Shown here piece by piece: positions 30,063 through 41,963 of a stretch of 64,000 bases of DNA (within the stretch, counting starts at the first letter, position 1; every line of letters begins with the position of its first letter). The notes beneath the pieces were generated by a model. The model was not told where the DNA came from and made no database searches. It was given only the letters and a program-made list of their open reading frames with translations. Source of the stretch: Macropodus opercularis (Eukaryota; Chordata; Actinopteri; Anabantiformes; Osphronemidae). The stretch spans positions 13,025,501 through 13,089,500 of the forward strand of contig CM061090.1 of the NCBI GenBank assembly GCA_030770545.1. Reading direction: 5' to 3'. The translations under genes and the position numbers were made by a program.

Positions 30063-33000
30063 CTTTAACTCTAAGGCAGTTTTGTTGGTGCCTATAAATC
30101 ATATTGATGCATATTGTCTTCACAGAGCAATGTGAAGACAGTCATGATGGGCCTCTCTCTCTCCTTTGCTCTGTTCTTTTCGCTCTCTCTCCCTTCACTG
30201 AACTCGTTATCTCCAGGAGCCTCTGCAGTGTAGTAAAGGGATGACAGTGCAGCTGAGTGCAGCTGATGCTTGGTTCCACCCTGCCTCAGCGACTCAAAGC
30301 TTTGTCTGCACAAACTTTTTATTTTCTTTCCTTAAAGGGGAATTCAAACCAGGACAGGTGATCGTGGTCTGAGTGCAGCTTGTCGTCTGTCCTGAAGATG
30401 AGAATTATACCAACAAAAAAAAACCCCACAGATAATCTTGATGAGCTTCCTTTGCTTGTCTGACATGGTGACTAGTGGCTACACCTGCAGGCTATTCGCA
30501 GGGCACGTGTTGTTTGTTTCTAGTTGCCAAGTCCTCATAGCTTCAGTAGCTTTGTGAAACTGTGACAGTGTTTCACCTTTTGTCCCTGACTTTTCCATTG
30601 TTGTTTATAATCTCGGCACATTGTGATAGTTGTTTAGCCATGAGATATTTAAGGTTACTGAGCCAGACAACAGCCGTTAAAATCTGCAGCTGAGGGATCA
30701 AAAGGACGTTTACAGCAATTAACTCAACAGTACTTCACCTTATGCAGCAAGGCTGAAAAAAGACAACAGTACCTGCGCCACTAAAATGAACCTGGATCCA
30801 CATACAGGCCTTTAGGAGACTCACAGTTTGGTAACAGCTGACATCACCAGACTCCAGTATTATGATTTAACACTAGGATAAAATGATGCTGGAAGACGAT
30901 GGGTCGGCAGAACCGCTAACTGCTACTGAGCATTGTTTTAAAAAGTTGAACCACGCGTCATGGAGTAGGTCAAGGTCATCTTCCAGAGCAACTCGTTCCT
31001 TGGCCTTGTGTTTGAGTTTCCACAGACAGCTGCATGAATCAGGCCTCCACTGACGGATCGAGTCAGAGGTGATGCTTCGTCCAAGGTCGTCCTTCGTGTC
31101 TGACAATTCACTTCCTGTCTTGATGTCACTGGTCATTATTGATCAAATGGATCCAGAGTATAATCACTTTCTGAAAATGGTTCCCAAAAGCCTGTAGGTC
31201 TGGTCTCTGATTACTAAGCTACTTACAAAGGTAACTTATACATTTTCATGAGAACTAACCTGCAGGAAAGAAAATACGCTTGAAAAGCTAAGCGCTACCA
31301 CAACGATCACAGCTGTTAGAGTGAAGTTAGACTCTCATGCTGCCCCCTTCACTGGATCTTGATGAGACTCTGTATGTGGTTTGAAGCTGGGAAGGAAGAC
31401 ATCTTGTGCCCTTAGACGAGGTTGGATGAGAGAATAAAAACTCTGATTATTATCTTCAGTCCTGACATGTCAGAAATGCAAAGATTTGACATGCACCATA
31501 TTTGCTTAAATATAATTTTCCCCAGAAACTTTGTTGTTGCTCTCTGCTTTGTTTGTATAAATAAATGCAGGACTAACTACACTGTATGTGCACAGATTGG
31601 ATTCTAGTCAGATCTAGAATAAAAATAGCCGCACATCCAATTAGGAAAACTGGATTTGGTCCATTTACAGTTCAAATAACATCTTTATCTCACTCTAAAG
31701 TGAGGGATGGAAGCTGTATGTAACATATATAGAATACAGGACCCAAAAATCCTCAGACTCTGTTTGAGATGTTTAAGGCGAGTTGGATGCGAGAGCCCGT
31801 GGTGCAACCAGGACCAGGTGAGTGTCCAGACACGACATGAAAGCTGTGTCCTTGTGATTCCTGGCTTGAGGTTTTTGACATGAATGCAACAGCCTTTGAG
31901 CAGGATGAGAGAGCAGACGTGGGCCTTTCAGAACAACTGACAGAACCGGAAGTAAAGCTGCCGACGCACGGCTCAGTCAGTAGATGAGAGACGCTGCTCT
32001 GAAAATCCCAGGCCTGCGTTTCATGCCTGGCCGAGCGCCTCTGCTGGGCTTCAGACTTCTTGACCAGTACAGCTTTCACAGAACCTTGAACCTGGATGAC
32101 ATCCGTTTCCTCCAGCAGAGCTATTGCTAGATTTCTGAGAGAATCTGTGCTTGTTGACTGCACGTTGAATAAATGGACGTTGTGTGAGACCTGCTCAGTG
32201 TCTGAAGCCGCTGTGCTCTCGTGTAGCAGCATGAAAAGCCTCCGAAATAAGGCCACACTCCGATTAAAGGTTTGTTTGTGAGTTTACAGTGTGTAACTGC
32301 GTCACTCGTCATCTCTGCTGAGCAGCGTAGGAGGCTGGCAGCACCTGTCTGGTGATCCAGTCCAGCTGTTGGTCAGTCTGTCCTCAGGACACCTTCTGTC
32401 GGCGGTGACTCAGTGACTCCTTTCTCCTCATCTGACCACTTTCTGCTCCAAAGTCACGATTTATTACTATAGTCATTGGAGTCATCTTTCATTCAACGCG
32501 TCGAAGTCTAAAACAGCTCCATGTACAGGAGGCACCACGGGGAATCTGATCTGAAAGCAGCCTGGCTTTTTCATGCACGCTAACGTGTAATTAGCTCAAG
32601 GAAAGCGACCTTGGACCTGACCAATGACGACCGGCGATGACGGCCCACTGTTCACGGATCACACAGCCCAGACACGTTGCAGCGCAATTCATCCCTGCAC
32701 GTCATCGGTTTTGGCTCACTAGCGTTCCCTCGTTAATACTCTTATAGTCTGAACAGCTCATTACAAGCTGCTCACACCATCCCATAATACAAAGACCTGA
32801 CACTTCCTCTTCATCACACGCTACCAGAGGATATTCTTGTGAAAGTATCTGTATTAATATCGGTTTAAGTGGGGAATTAAATTCTGGATTAGGGATTTGG
32901 TCTTTTCTTCCACGTCTTCTTCCGGTAATCTTCTTCTTCAGACTGCTGAAATCATCCTGTTCCTCTCCTGCGAAGGTTCGTCTGCTCCACGGATTTGGCT

Positions 33001-36000
33001 CGTACCTGTCAGTCTGTGTCTGTCTCCTCCGTAGCTTCCTGACACAGAGTCGTTGATAATCCCTTACTTACCCCGAACCGTCCACTCTGGCACCAGTAAC
33101 TAATCGCTGGTTTCGCCTCTTCCTCTGGCCACAGGGACACAAACAGAATGGTCCGGATGGTTTCACATGAAAAGCTGCAGCGTAAGATATTGATGGTGCA
33201 GTTCGCATCCTGACGAGCCACATATGCGTCCAGTACGTGGACACTTCAAAACCCGAGACCTGCGGTTTCAGTCATTGCAGGAATTAGGTGACGGCGCCAT
33301 GAGCGTTTATGCAGTTATGCAAGGTGTGATAACATCAGATCACACTAATACAGCGTCTCCCTGTGACATCTGCATGAAGACCCACGTTCTTAAACATGAA
33401 CGCTGCAAACTCGGTTCTGTTCTACGTTTGGTTTCGTTGCAGCTCTTCGCACATCCCATCAAACTGTTTCTGTGTTTGTCTGTGGCTCATTAGACACAGG
33501 CAGCCACTCGCACATGTTTCGTTTCCCGTCTACTTCGCCTGCCACCACCTGCTTTGTGTGTGTGTGTTGTTTTCCTCATGTGCTGCTTCTTGCATCATTT
33601 GACAATCTGATTGTCACTCGCTCTGCCACTCGAATGAACACACACACACACGCAAACAGTTGGTAATGACAGCAGTCCAGGAGTACGTGTGCGCTGACGA
33701 GTTTATCCGCTGCAGCAACACGAAACCTTCCACTGCGCAACGATAACCGCGTTAGCTGCCATCACGCCCAATGTCTTCAGACTTCTTTTCACTGATTTTA
33801 ATTTTAGATCCTTGTTTTGTTTGGATACAGAACCATATCAAATACATCACAGAAGCAGACCCACTGGGTTTGTAGGTTCTGAAACCAGCCTGAGTACAAG
33901 AAGACAAGATACAGATGTGACAGGTAAAGGCTCAGTCACAGTCATGTGAGAAAAACCATCTGGGCTTCTTGCTTGTCATCGATTATGAATTCTGCACATC
34001 CTGCAGACAAAGCAGCTTTGTTCATCGTTCTTCATACATTGTTCTATTTCCTGTCTCCAGAAGATGTTTAATCATTTTCACAGGGCCTGGCTGCCTTGTT
34101 GTCCTGCCTGGAATAAACTCCACCAATTCAAGTGGTTTTCCACCAGGTCAGACTTCTGTCAAGCGACATGTGGCCTCATCAGCCAAAAGGCTTGAGATGA
34201 AACTGTTTGATGCTTTGGCTTTTATGTCCAGATGCAGGCAGATCTAAGTGCTGCTGTAGGCTGAAGACGACAGATCACACTGATGAGAGAAGTGCGACGT
34301 GCGTGAAGGAGAGACGCACATCGAGCGCAGTGACCTCAACTACACTGTAAGATGCATTTAAGGGCTGGTCGGAAAAAGGAAGTAAACAAAATGCTCCTGC
34401 TGTGGGGTCCTCAGCCATCCCTAGGCATGCTGGGAGCTGGGCAAGCAGACAACCTGAGCCCGAATCTTCATGCCAAGGAGCAGCAAAGGTCGTCTCCAAC
34501 CTGGCATGAAAAGCGAGGCCAGACACCCGCGGAACCTCGTTCCAGCTCGTTCCTCCACCTGCAAATCCGTTCTGCGCTTTTATCACTTTAAGTGATGTCA
34601 CGCGCTTATTAAGCAGCCTCGTACAACACTTCAGCAGGTGCCTTTCAAGAACGATAAGAGCCTGTTTAGCTCATTTTGGTTTCTAATGGTGGGATTTTCT
34701 TATCACCAACTGTGCTAATGTAGACATCAAAGGTAATAGTCAGCTTCAGCAGTGTTTAGACGTTTAACAGTCACAAAGGGTTGAGATTCACCGCAGAGGA
34801 GCTACAGACGCTCATTTCTCCACCCACAGCAGCAGAAGATAGAAACAGCAGGATTTATGATTTCAAAGTCACACCTACGTGGTTGTGTGTACGTAAGTAA
34901 ATAAATAAGGTTCACTATTAAATGCAGACGAGACATTAGTGCCAACGTCGACGACGCTATGTTCTGATAATAAAACTGCAGTGAAGACTCCAACTCTGAT
35001 CCCTCCTCAGTTCATTAACATCTCACAGGTTCTTTGAATCTTCATTTGATGTGATTTAAAATAATTTAACGGGGGAAAAGCAAAAACAACCTCAGCGTTT
35101 GTGAAACGTGTACTGGGTGCGATTCAAGTGTTGAATCTGGAGGCAAAGTTCGCCTCTGTGTTATCCCCCAGAGGTTTCAGACTTCAGTGACACCGACCTC
35201 TGGGTGTTGCATTGCTCCACAAAGAGCTTCTCCGTGTGTGTCTGCACGCTTGTTTTCCCACTTCACCACCCGGAGGCTGTTCAGCTTATTTTTATTGTGT
35301 CACACAAGCTTGTCGCAAACTTTATAACCAATATTCTCAGTATTTAAGCTAACGCACACATGCCTGTGGTTTAAAAGCAGCAGCTGGTTGTAGCTGCCGT
35401 CTTGCGGTCTGGGTCACCACACATTCAGCCACCGTCACTCTGATCCACTGAAGGAACATCCACAAACACAATTTTCTCACACAAATGTCACAAGAAGCTG
35501 AGAGCTGACTTCAGGATGGTGACACAGAACCAGCTCATTTGCCCCCAGCTGACCTGGAATCAGCTTCTGCATGATAACTGACGCGTCCTTTCACTTCATA
35601 CTTTTCCAGGGGCTTGAATCGGTTAGAAAATCGGTTGCTGCTGAGACGTGTGGAATGCAGTTGTGAAATTGAAGAGCAGGTGTCACCATCAAATCCATTT
35701 TCTTGTCCTCTAACAACCACACAAGTTTCCTTCTTTGCACCTGATTCTGTTTCCTTGGCTAAACCTGCATCTGCATCTGTCGACAGACATATTTGCATGT
35801 TTTTGAAGAAAAGCTCTTTTTGTCCATGCAAATAACTGAAACTGATCAGAAAAACCTTGTCGACATTGTTACTGCCACAGCTGGAGCCTGCTGCTTTAAC
35901 TGGAATATTCACGTGGCTGCACTCTAGTCCTGGTTTCACTGGTAGAATGTTTGCTTGTTTATCAATTCAAAAAGCCAATGAATCAATTGACACCTTTTTG

Positions 36001-39000
36001 ACATTCTGCTGAAACAACCTGATGGATGAAAGAAGCACAAAATGCGCTTCAGCTGTTTTAGATTCGAAAAGGCCAGAAGGCTGGTGTGTTTGAGAACAAT
36101 CTGACGTCTGATGCACGAGTGGAACTAGCAACCAGCCCTAACCAGAATAGAAAGTTGCAGCAGGAGGTCCCACTTCACAAAACAAAGAGGACTAATGGCT
36201 TAGAGACAGAAATACAGAGAGACTTCAAACCGCTACAAATAAACGCCACTGGAAATAACCAGTAAAAACTTAATGGGACTACTCGTGTCAGGTGATGATA
36301 CAGACACAAAACAACCACGAGACATGAAACCCACAAGAGATGCAACCGAGCCAAAAACACATGAGCTCAACCACTGCATGGAACACAGCAGTGTCCTATA
36401 CGAGACAATCAAAGGCAACGTAACATCCTCTTCACACATTCAGTCAGTCGCCCGCTGACCTAATGGAAAACGTGTCCCAGGCTTTATCTCTAGTAGAAGC
36501 TTGATGATGTTTGGTTATTTTTCCTCCTTATCACCAGCATCACTGCAGCGTTTACTCTGAGACTGGGTCAGTTACTGAGAGGCTTGGATTCAGAGAACTG
36601 CCACTTTCTAAACTTAGTGTTTGGTGAGATGATGTGTTCAAGGTCCCACTGTCTTGCACTGTATCTGCTAGATGGAGCAGAAACAGAAGGACATGTTCAC
36701 CCTGTGCATTGATGCAGAATCAAATGAGAACGGAGGAGAATATACACACTTGCTGTGACACACACTCACACACACACTTCTGCTCTTGTCAACCAGTGAT
36801 CAGTCACCTGAAATACTGTTGGACAGATGACAAAGTCTTGCTGTAATGGAGACGACCTCTGATATTTGGTCCTTTGATGACAGAACTTTAATAGAGCCAG
36901 GAAGTAGTTCTGTATTGATACGTACGCATACAGTAAATGATGTGATGCTTTGGAACCACGGGCCCCTGGTACTAAGCCTAAGGAGACAAGGAGACACCAA
37001 ACAACCTCTATAACAAACTGAGCTGAACAACTTCAAACACATGCAAAACAATCGCTGTGATGCAAAGATAAGGGGATTCAAACTACTTCACAGACACAAA
37101 TGACTAAAGAAGAACAAAACATCCTCAAAAAGATAGTAAACGCAATTTAACGCAAACATGCAAAACTGCCATTTAAATATGCAAAACAAAGGAAACCTCA
37201 TGCTGATGCAGATAAGACAACAACAGTCTCCAATAATAGGCTTAAAGCAAGCAAGAGATACACAAACAGACGCAGGAGCGACGTTGAGGGAGAGGTCAAC
37301 TGTGTAAATACAAGCCACCGAGAGGGATCAGAACGTAATGAGTGCTGTACATTAGATATGTCAGAGGAAACACAGGAGATCAGACAGAAACAGCTAATGG
37401 TTTAAAAATCTCATAACACACAGAGCAAAGGAATATTCTGGCCCAGGGTTTGGAGGCAATGAGACTGTCCTGTACTGAAGATTGAAGACAAGGCTGCAGT
37501 CTCTAACAAAGAAAACGGAGAAATGACAGTAAAGAAATTAGTTCCTGGCCAGAGCTGGAATAACCTTTCAGACGTTGTTACAACAGAGGCAAGAAAAAGG
37601 GGAATTGGTAAAGAAGAGTGACACCCACAGATGACTTGATTAATGCTGCTTCAGAGGAATGGAAAGAGTCCAGCCAAACTCCAGAGCAGCCTCTCTGGTG
37701 TGTTAGGCTGTGTAGAGACCGAGAAAAAAGACATTAAAACTCATTATGGAAATGAAATGTGATTTTAGAAATGAACAATAATGGCATCCATCATACTCAA
37801 AGTTTAAAAACAGCACCATCAGGACACATCCTGGGGTCCATCAGTGGCTTTAAGATATTCCTGAACCGTACTCAGACGCTCCAGCTGGAGGGGAAGTCAT
37901 TTCAATATGGTTGTTCCTAAAGTGTGGACTGGTAATTTCACAGGAACAAATTGTCCACTTCAGATGAGTGGAGGAGCTAAAAACTCCGATACCCAGTCCA
38001 GACCAGCCAAAAACTCTTTGCTGCCATAGCAACAAGCTCCCGGTCCCTTATCTTAACTTTGAGATATGTTAATCTGTGCGTTTTGGGCTGTCCCACAGTT
38101 ATGCGCTTAACGATCTAAATGTGCAGTGTGGTGTAAAGATTGAATAACTGGTATTTGAGGGACACGTCGCATGTTTCTCAGTTGACGGTGGCCTGTGTTG
38201 TTCAGCTAATGGTCGCTTTGATGAGGCCGTTGCAAGAATAAGACAGGATATGCAAGACATCTCTTAGGAACTAAGGGAAAAAGGTCTTGGGTTTGTTTTG
38301 TTATGACTGGTAGTGCCTTTAAAAATGACATTTACAGTAAAGGTACCAATATTCAAAAAAGACATAAAACTGGCTGCAGAACGCTTCCACGTATTCACCT
38401 CTAGAGAAGTTAAGTGACAGCAAAGGAAAACCAAGTCAATTGAGATCAAAGCACGATGGGGGAGGAAGTAAAATGTCAGTCAAGCAGGATGTAATAAATG
38501 TGTGAGGCCGACTCGCCTGAGCCTCCGTACGCACCACACAGCTGGACGCTCCTCCACTGGACGCCCCAACGCCTGCCTCCATATTTGTGTTGAGTTACTT
38601 TGTGGCAGCCTGGTGTTGTTTGCGTGTGACATAACAAGGCTGTGCTCTGACACATCGCTTATCAAATCAGAGCTCACAGACTTATCAGCATATGTTTAAT
38701 AAACTGAAGGAGACGCTTTTCATGCCGGAGCAGCTGTAGGCTACAGATTTGCAGAGTGGTCTGATCGACACTGCAGCTTCTTTATGAGGTCAGGTGACAT
38801 GAGCACCAAAAACACGTAGAGCGCTGACGCCGCGGCATTAGAAGAACTTCAGTGGTTTAGTTAAGCTAGTATTAGAAGTGAAATAGTGAAAGTTTCTGTT
38901 AAAAGCACAGCTGGTAAAATAAACAGGCTGAAGGTCTGCAACACGTCTTCCCTCCTGGAGGTTTGTGTGTTTTAGCCACTAGCCAGTATCTCAGCGATCA

Positions 39001-39780
39001 GTCATCTTACACATGTGCGTGATGATGTATTCATTGGCTCTGCAGCCACGTTTGCTGCATCCATGTTCGAGCAGCTTGGTTCAATTCTCGACCGTTTGGC
39101 AAACACACACAGACGAACACAATCACCGCGAACAGAAACAGCCAAAACGGAAGAAGCTCTATTGTTTTGGCTCATCTGTTTTCCGTCGCTCAAGCCCTCC
39201 TCCCTCACACAGGGTGAGGATGCCCTTTTCTCTCCACGTCCAGCTGGGGAATGCTAATAGTAACGCAGGGGGGCCAGGACAAGGAGCCAGACGCACACAA
39301 TGCAGCACCAGGAGACGGCTCTGCAACAGCGAGCACCGACACGCCAGCAAACCACTGGTATCCAGCTTGTGTTTTTACAAACACGCAGCTCAGTCCAAGA
39401 AACACTGAGCTAGAGACGGAAATTCCAAATGCAAGTTTAGCTTCCAACACCTGAGCAGGCGAAATCCTTTTGAGTGAATCAGGGATTATTTGCAGGTGGC
39501 AGCAGGTGAAACGCAAAGGTCACCAGCATCATCACACTGAAGTCGACGCAGTTCCAGCTGAAGGTTTATGACCAATGTCCCCAATCTCAGCTCTGAGAGC
39601 AGTATCACAAACAAAGGGGGGGGCTCAAAATCTCTTTCTATCCTTACCGCCCTGAACATGAAAAATGGAGTCACGTAAAAAAGAGCCAGTGCTTCAGGCG
39701 CATCAGCGGAGATGAGCTTCTAATGTTTCACACTATTGATGCCATTTTGTTTTGTCACTATGAATCAACTCATTCATGCT

Positions 39781-40027
39781 TTAACCCTTGTGCAGCGAGG
39801 GGTCAAAATGAAAACAGGGGGTGCTCAAAGCTCAAAAATCACACAAGGGTTGGATAAACCATCAGACAGACGATAAATCACAACACGCTTTATCTACACG
39901 TGTTCTTTGCTTGGATGTAACACCCACGAAGGCTGTTTTATCCAACCCTTGTGTGTTTTTGAGCTTTGAGCGTCCCCTAGTTTACAGTGGGGTCGTTTTA
40001 ACCCCTCCAAGGCTGCACGAGGGTTAA
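39781..40027. mobile_element. piggyBac-type MITE with TTAA target duplications
   Basis: A 247-bp non-autonomous element. It is bounded by TTAA at 39,781-39,784 and TTAA at 40,024-40,027. The outermost bases just inside are CCCTTGTGCAGC on the left and GCTGCACGAGGG on the right, which are reverse complements at 11 of 12 positions. The arms extend far inward: 39,785-39,858 pairs with 39,936-40,023 with small insertions, including a long stretch around GCTCAAAGCTCAAAAA. TTAA duplications and ends starting CCC are the signature of the piggyBac superfamily. The element has no transposase and its centre is about 77 bp of unrelated sequence. Divergence between the arms implies an old copy that relied on a transposase encoded elsewhere. 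Confidence 0.85.
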
Positions 40028-41350
40028 GCTGATGTTATGGTGGGTTTCAAAGTCTGATCCGTTTACACAAGCTGGCTCCTGAGTGTGAGAGCCAGACTAG
40101 CTCACAACTCTGAGTGGCTCAGCTGGTGGAGATCAGTGGGATCGTGCTTTACGTTGCCCCGCAGGAACTTCGTGCTTTAGTCTGACTGTGAATAACAAGC
40201 AAAACAGTGAACCAGCTGCTTATTCCTGCTCATCTCAGGAGCTCGGTTTGCAGCTTCCCTCTGATCAATAGCTCAGATGTCATATCTGTTCAGCCGACTG
40301 GGCGTCGCTTCCACCAGCAGTTTTATCAGCCTGGGTTGTTGGGATGAAAACGCACAACTACTCTCACAATACAATGAATCACTGGCTTTAATTGATCGAG
40401 CAAATCAAGTAAATAACAGAACGTTCAGGAGCCTTAAGGCACAAGTGTTAATTTAAATGGGCACAAGTAAAGGACAAGGTCTACATCTGGGACTAGTTCA
40501 ACAATCACAGTGAGAAATCTATCTTTCAGAGATTGGTCTGTCGGTTCCTGATCCAGCAGAGGCCTCAAAGGGCCCTGATGCAACACATGCAAGCATCAAG
40601 ACTGACGTCTTCCTCCAGACGACTCCTCTTAAGACATAAAATCCATAAAATATAATTCAAACTCCAAATGCTGGAAATGCAGGAAATCCCTGAGTGCAGC
40701 AGGCTGTGAGAAACTAAGGTCCAGCATGTGCTTAACTTGTCCGCTCACCCAGGCAACGTTATCAGAAAGTGTAATGTAAAACTTTCAAGCCTGAACCCAG
40801 TCCGTCTCGTTTCCATCTGAGGACATAAAATCAATTTCCAAACCTTTACCCTCTTCGCACAGAGATGTCATTTAGCCACAGCAGGTCTCCGCAGGGATTT
40901 ACAGGCATCTGGTCAAACCTCCAGAAACCAGGATTGGCCCAGCAGACACGCGTGTGGTCATCAGATCAGGATTTAGGAAAAAAGCCTGAAAACTTGAGCT
41001 GGAAATTATTTCTGTGATCCAACTATGATGCCACTTGCACGCTATGCAGGCGCACTGTGGCATGTACAGCGTCTTAATTATGACAGAGTGTGAGTGATGA
41101 ATTCTAAACTTAAAGCAGCAGTCAGCGTTAGAACAGGCCTTCAATAATTCTTCAAACTAAAGTATGAAGAGCATAACCAAGAGATCCTGTGTCAAACTGC
41201 TCAATGTGCTCTGAAAGCACCAGAGGGTCCTTGCTGAGCAGCAGTGGAGCCTGAAGAGCATGTAAAATCTCAGCCTTCCTCAACTAGAGGAACATGACGC
41301 GCTACTGACCTCTAGTGGACATTTGCATCAGGACAGTGAGGTGAACTGAC

Positions 41351-41384
<34 letters not shown>

Positions 41385-41444
41385 AAATCCCTGCCTCACT
41401 CACAGGTGCAAGCTTCCCCAGTCAAACTAAAAGCTATCAAGCAG
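40028..41444. other. Gene-free stretch downstream of ccnb3
   Basis: No exon seen between the MITE and the 3' end of ccnb3. The only notable feature is the 29-A run at 41,351-41,379. Confidence 0.6.
41351..41379 (+). repeat. Poly-A tract (29 A)
   Basis: Twenty-nine uninterrupted A residues. On the plus strand this resembles the A-tail of a retroposed element. The sequence before it (about 41,200-41,350) shows no SINE that I recognise. Confidence 0.9.
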
Positions 41445-41465
41445 TAATTTCAATCGAAACAGTTC

Positions 41466-41471
41466 TTTATT
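41466..41471 (-). terminator. ccnb3: Polyadenylation signal of ccnb3
   Basis: TTTATT on the plus strand reads AATAAA on the minus strand, about 490 bases after the ccnb3 stop codon. This gives a 3' untranslated region of roughly 0.5 kb ending near 41,445. AT-rich 3' UTR sequence lies between. Confidence 0.6.
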
Positions 41472-41963
41472 TTAAAGAATACATGAGAGCCATTTAAAAA
41501 TAGCACAGCATCTTCAGGTTATCTTTTATAACAATTGGAATAGCGATATTAACATGATAAACACTGTACAACATAACTGCCAGCTTCAACGGAGCATGAA
41601 ATCCAATAACTGCATGTGGGCCAGTGCATAATTTAATGATCAGTAAAAGCAGGGCTGTACCAACCTCTATTATAAAACTAACCTCTGCACTACGAGCACA
41701 GAGAGGGCTTCCACCTTACTGAAGACGTTTTCTGTCGCCTTTTAAAATATATAAAATGGGGAACACTTAACAAACAAACACTTTGTGTTTAAATGCAACA
41801 CTAAAACAAACCTGCTACAAACATTATAACGGCTAATTTACATTAAAACGTTTTTCCAATTAGTAACAACATGTATCCAATACGATATAAAAGTCTAGTT
41901 TGTGTGTATAAATATTAAACGTATTAACAGATTATTTACAAGTTCTCATGGAGAGAGTGGCTC

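Larger units (their letters stand above)
12900..39780. other. Gene-free stretch (intergenic or intronic)
   Basis: No exon supported on either strand over about 27 kb. The longest open frame here (minus strand, GTG at 32,256, first ATG at 32,232, to 31,753; about 160 codons) is near what chance gives for this length and composition, and I recognise nothing in it. Microsatellites, a poly-G run and a small perfect hairpin are listed separately. Stretches around 13,390-13,460, 17,505-17,735, 18,890-19,075 and 25,060-25,210 look less random than their surroundings, with clustered ATTA/TAAT cores and few simple repeats. They are candidates for conserved non-coding elements. Confidence 0.55.
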
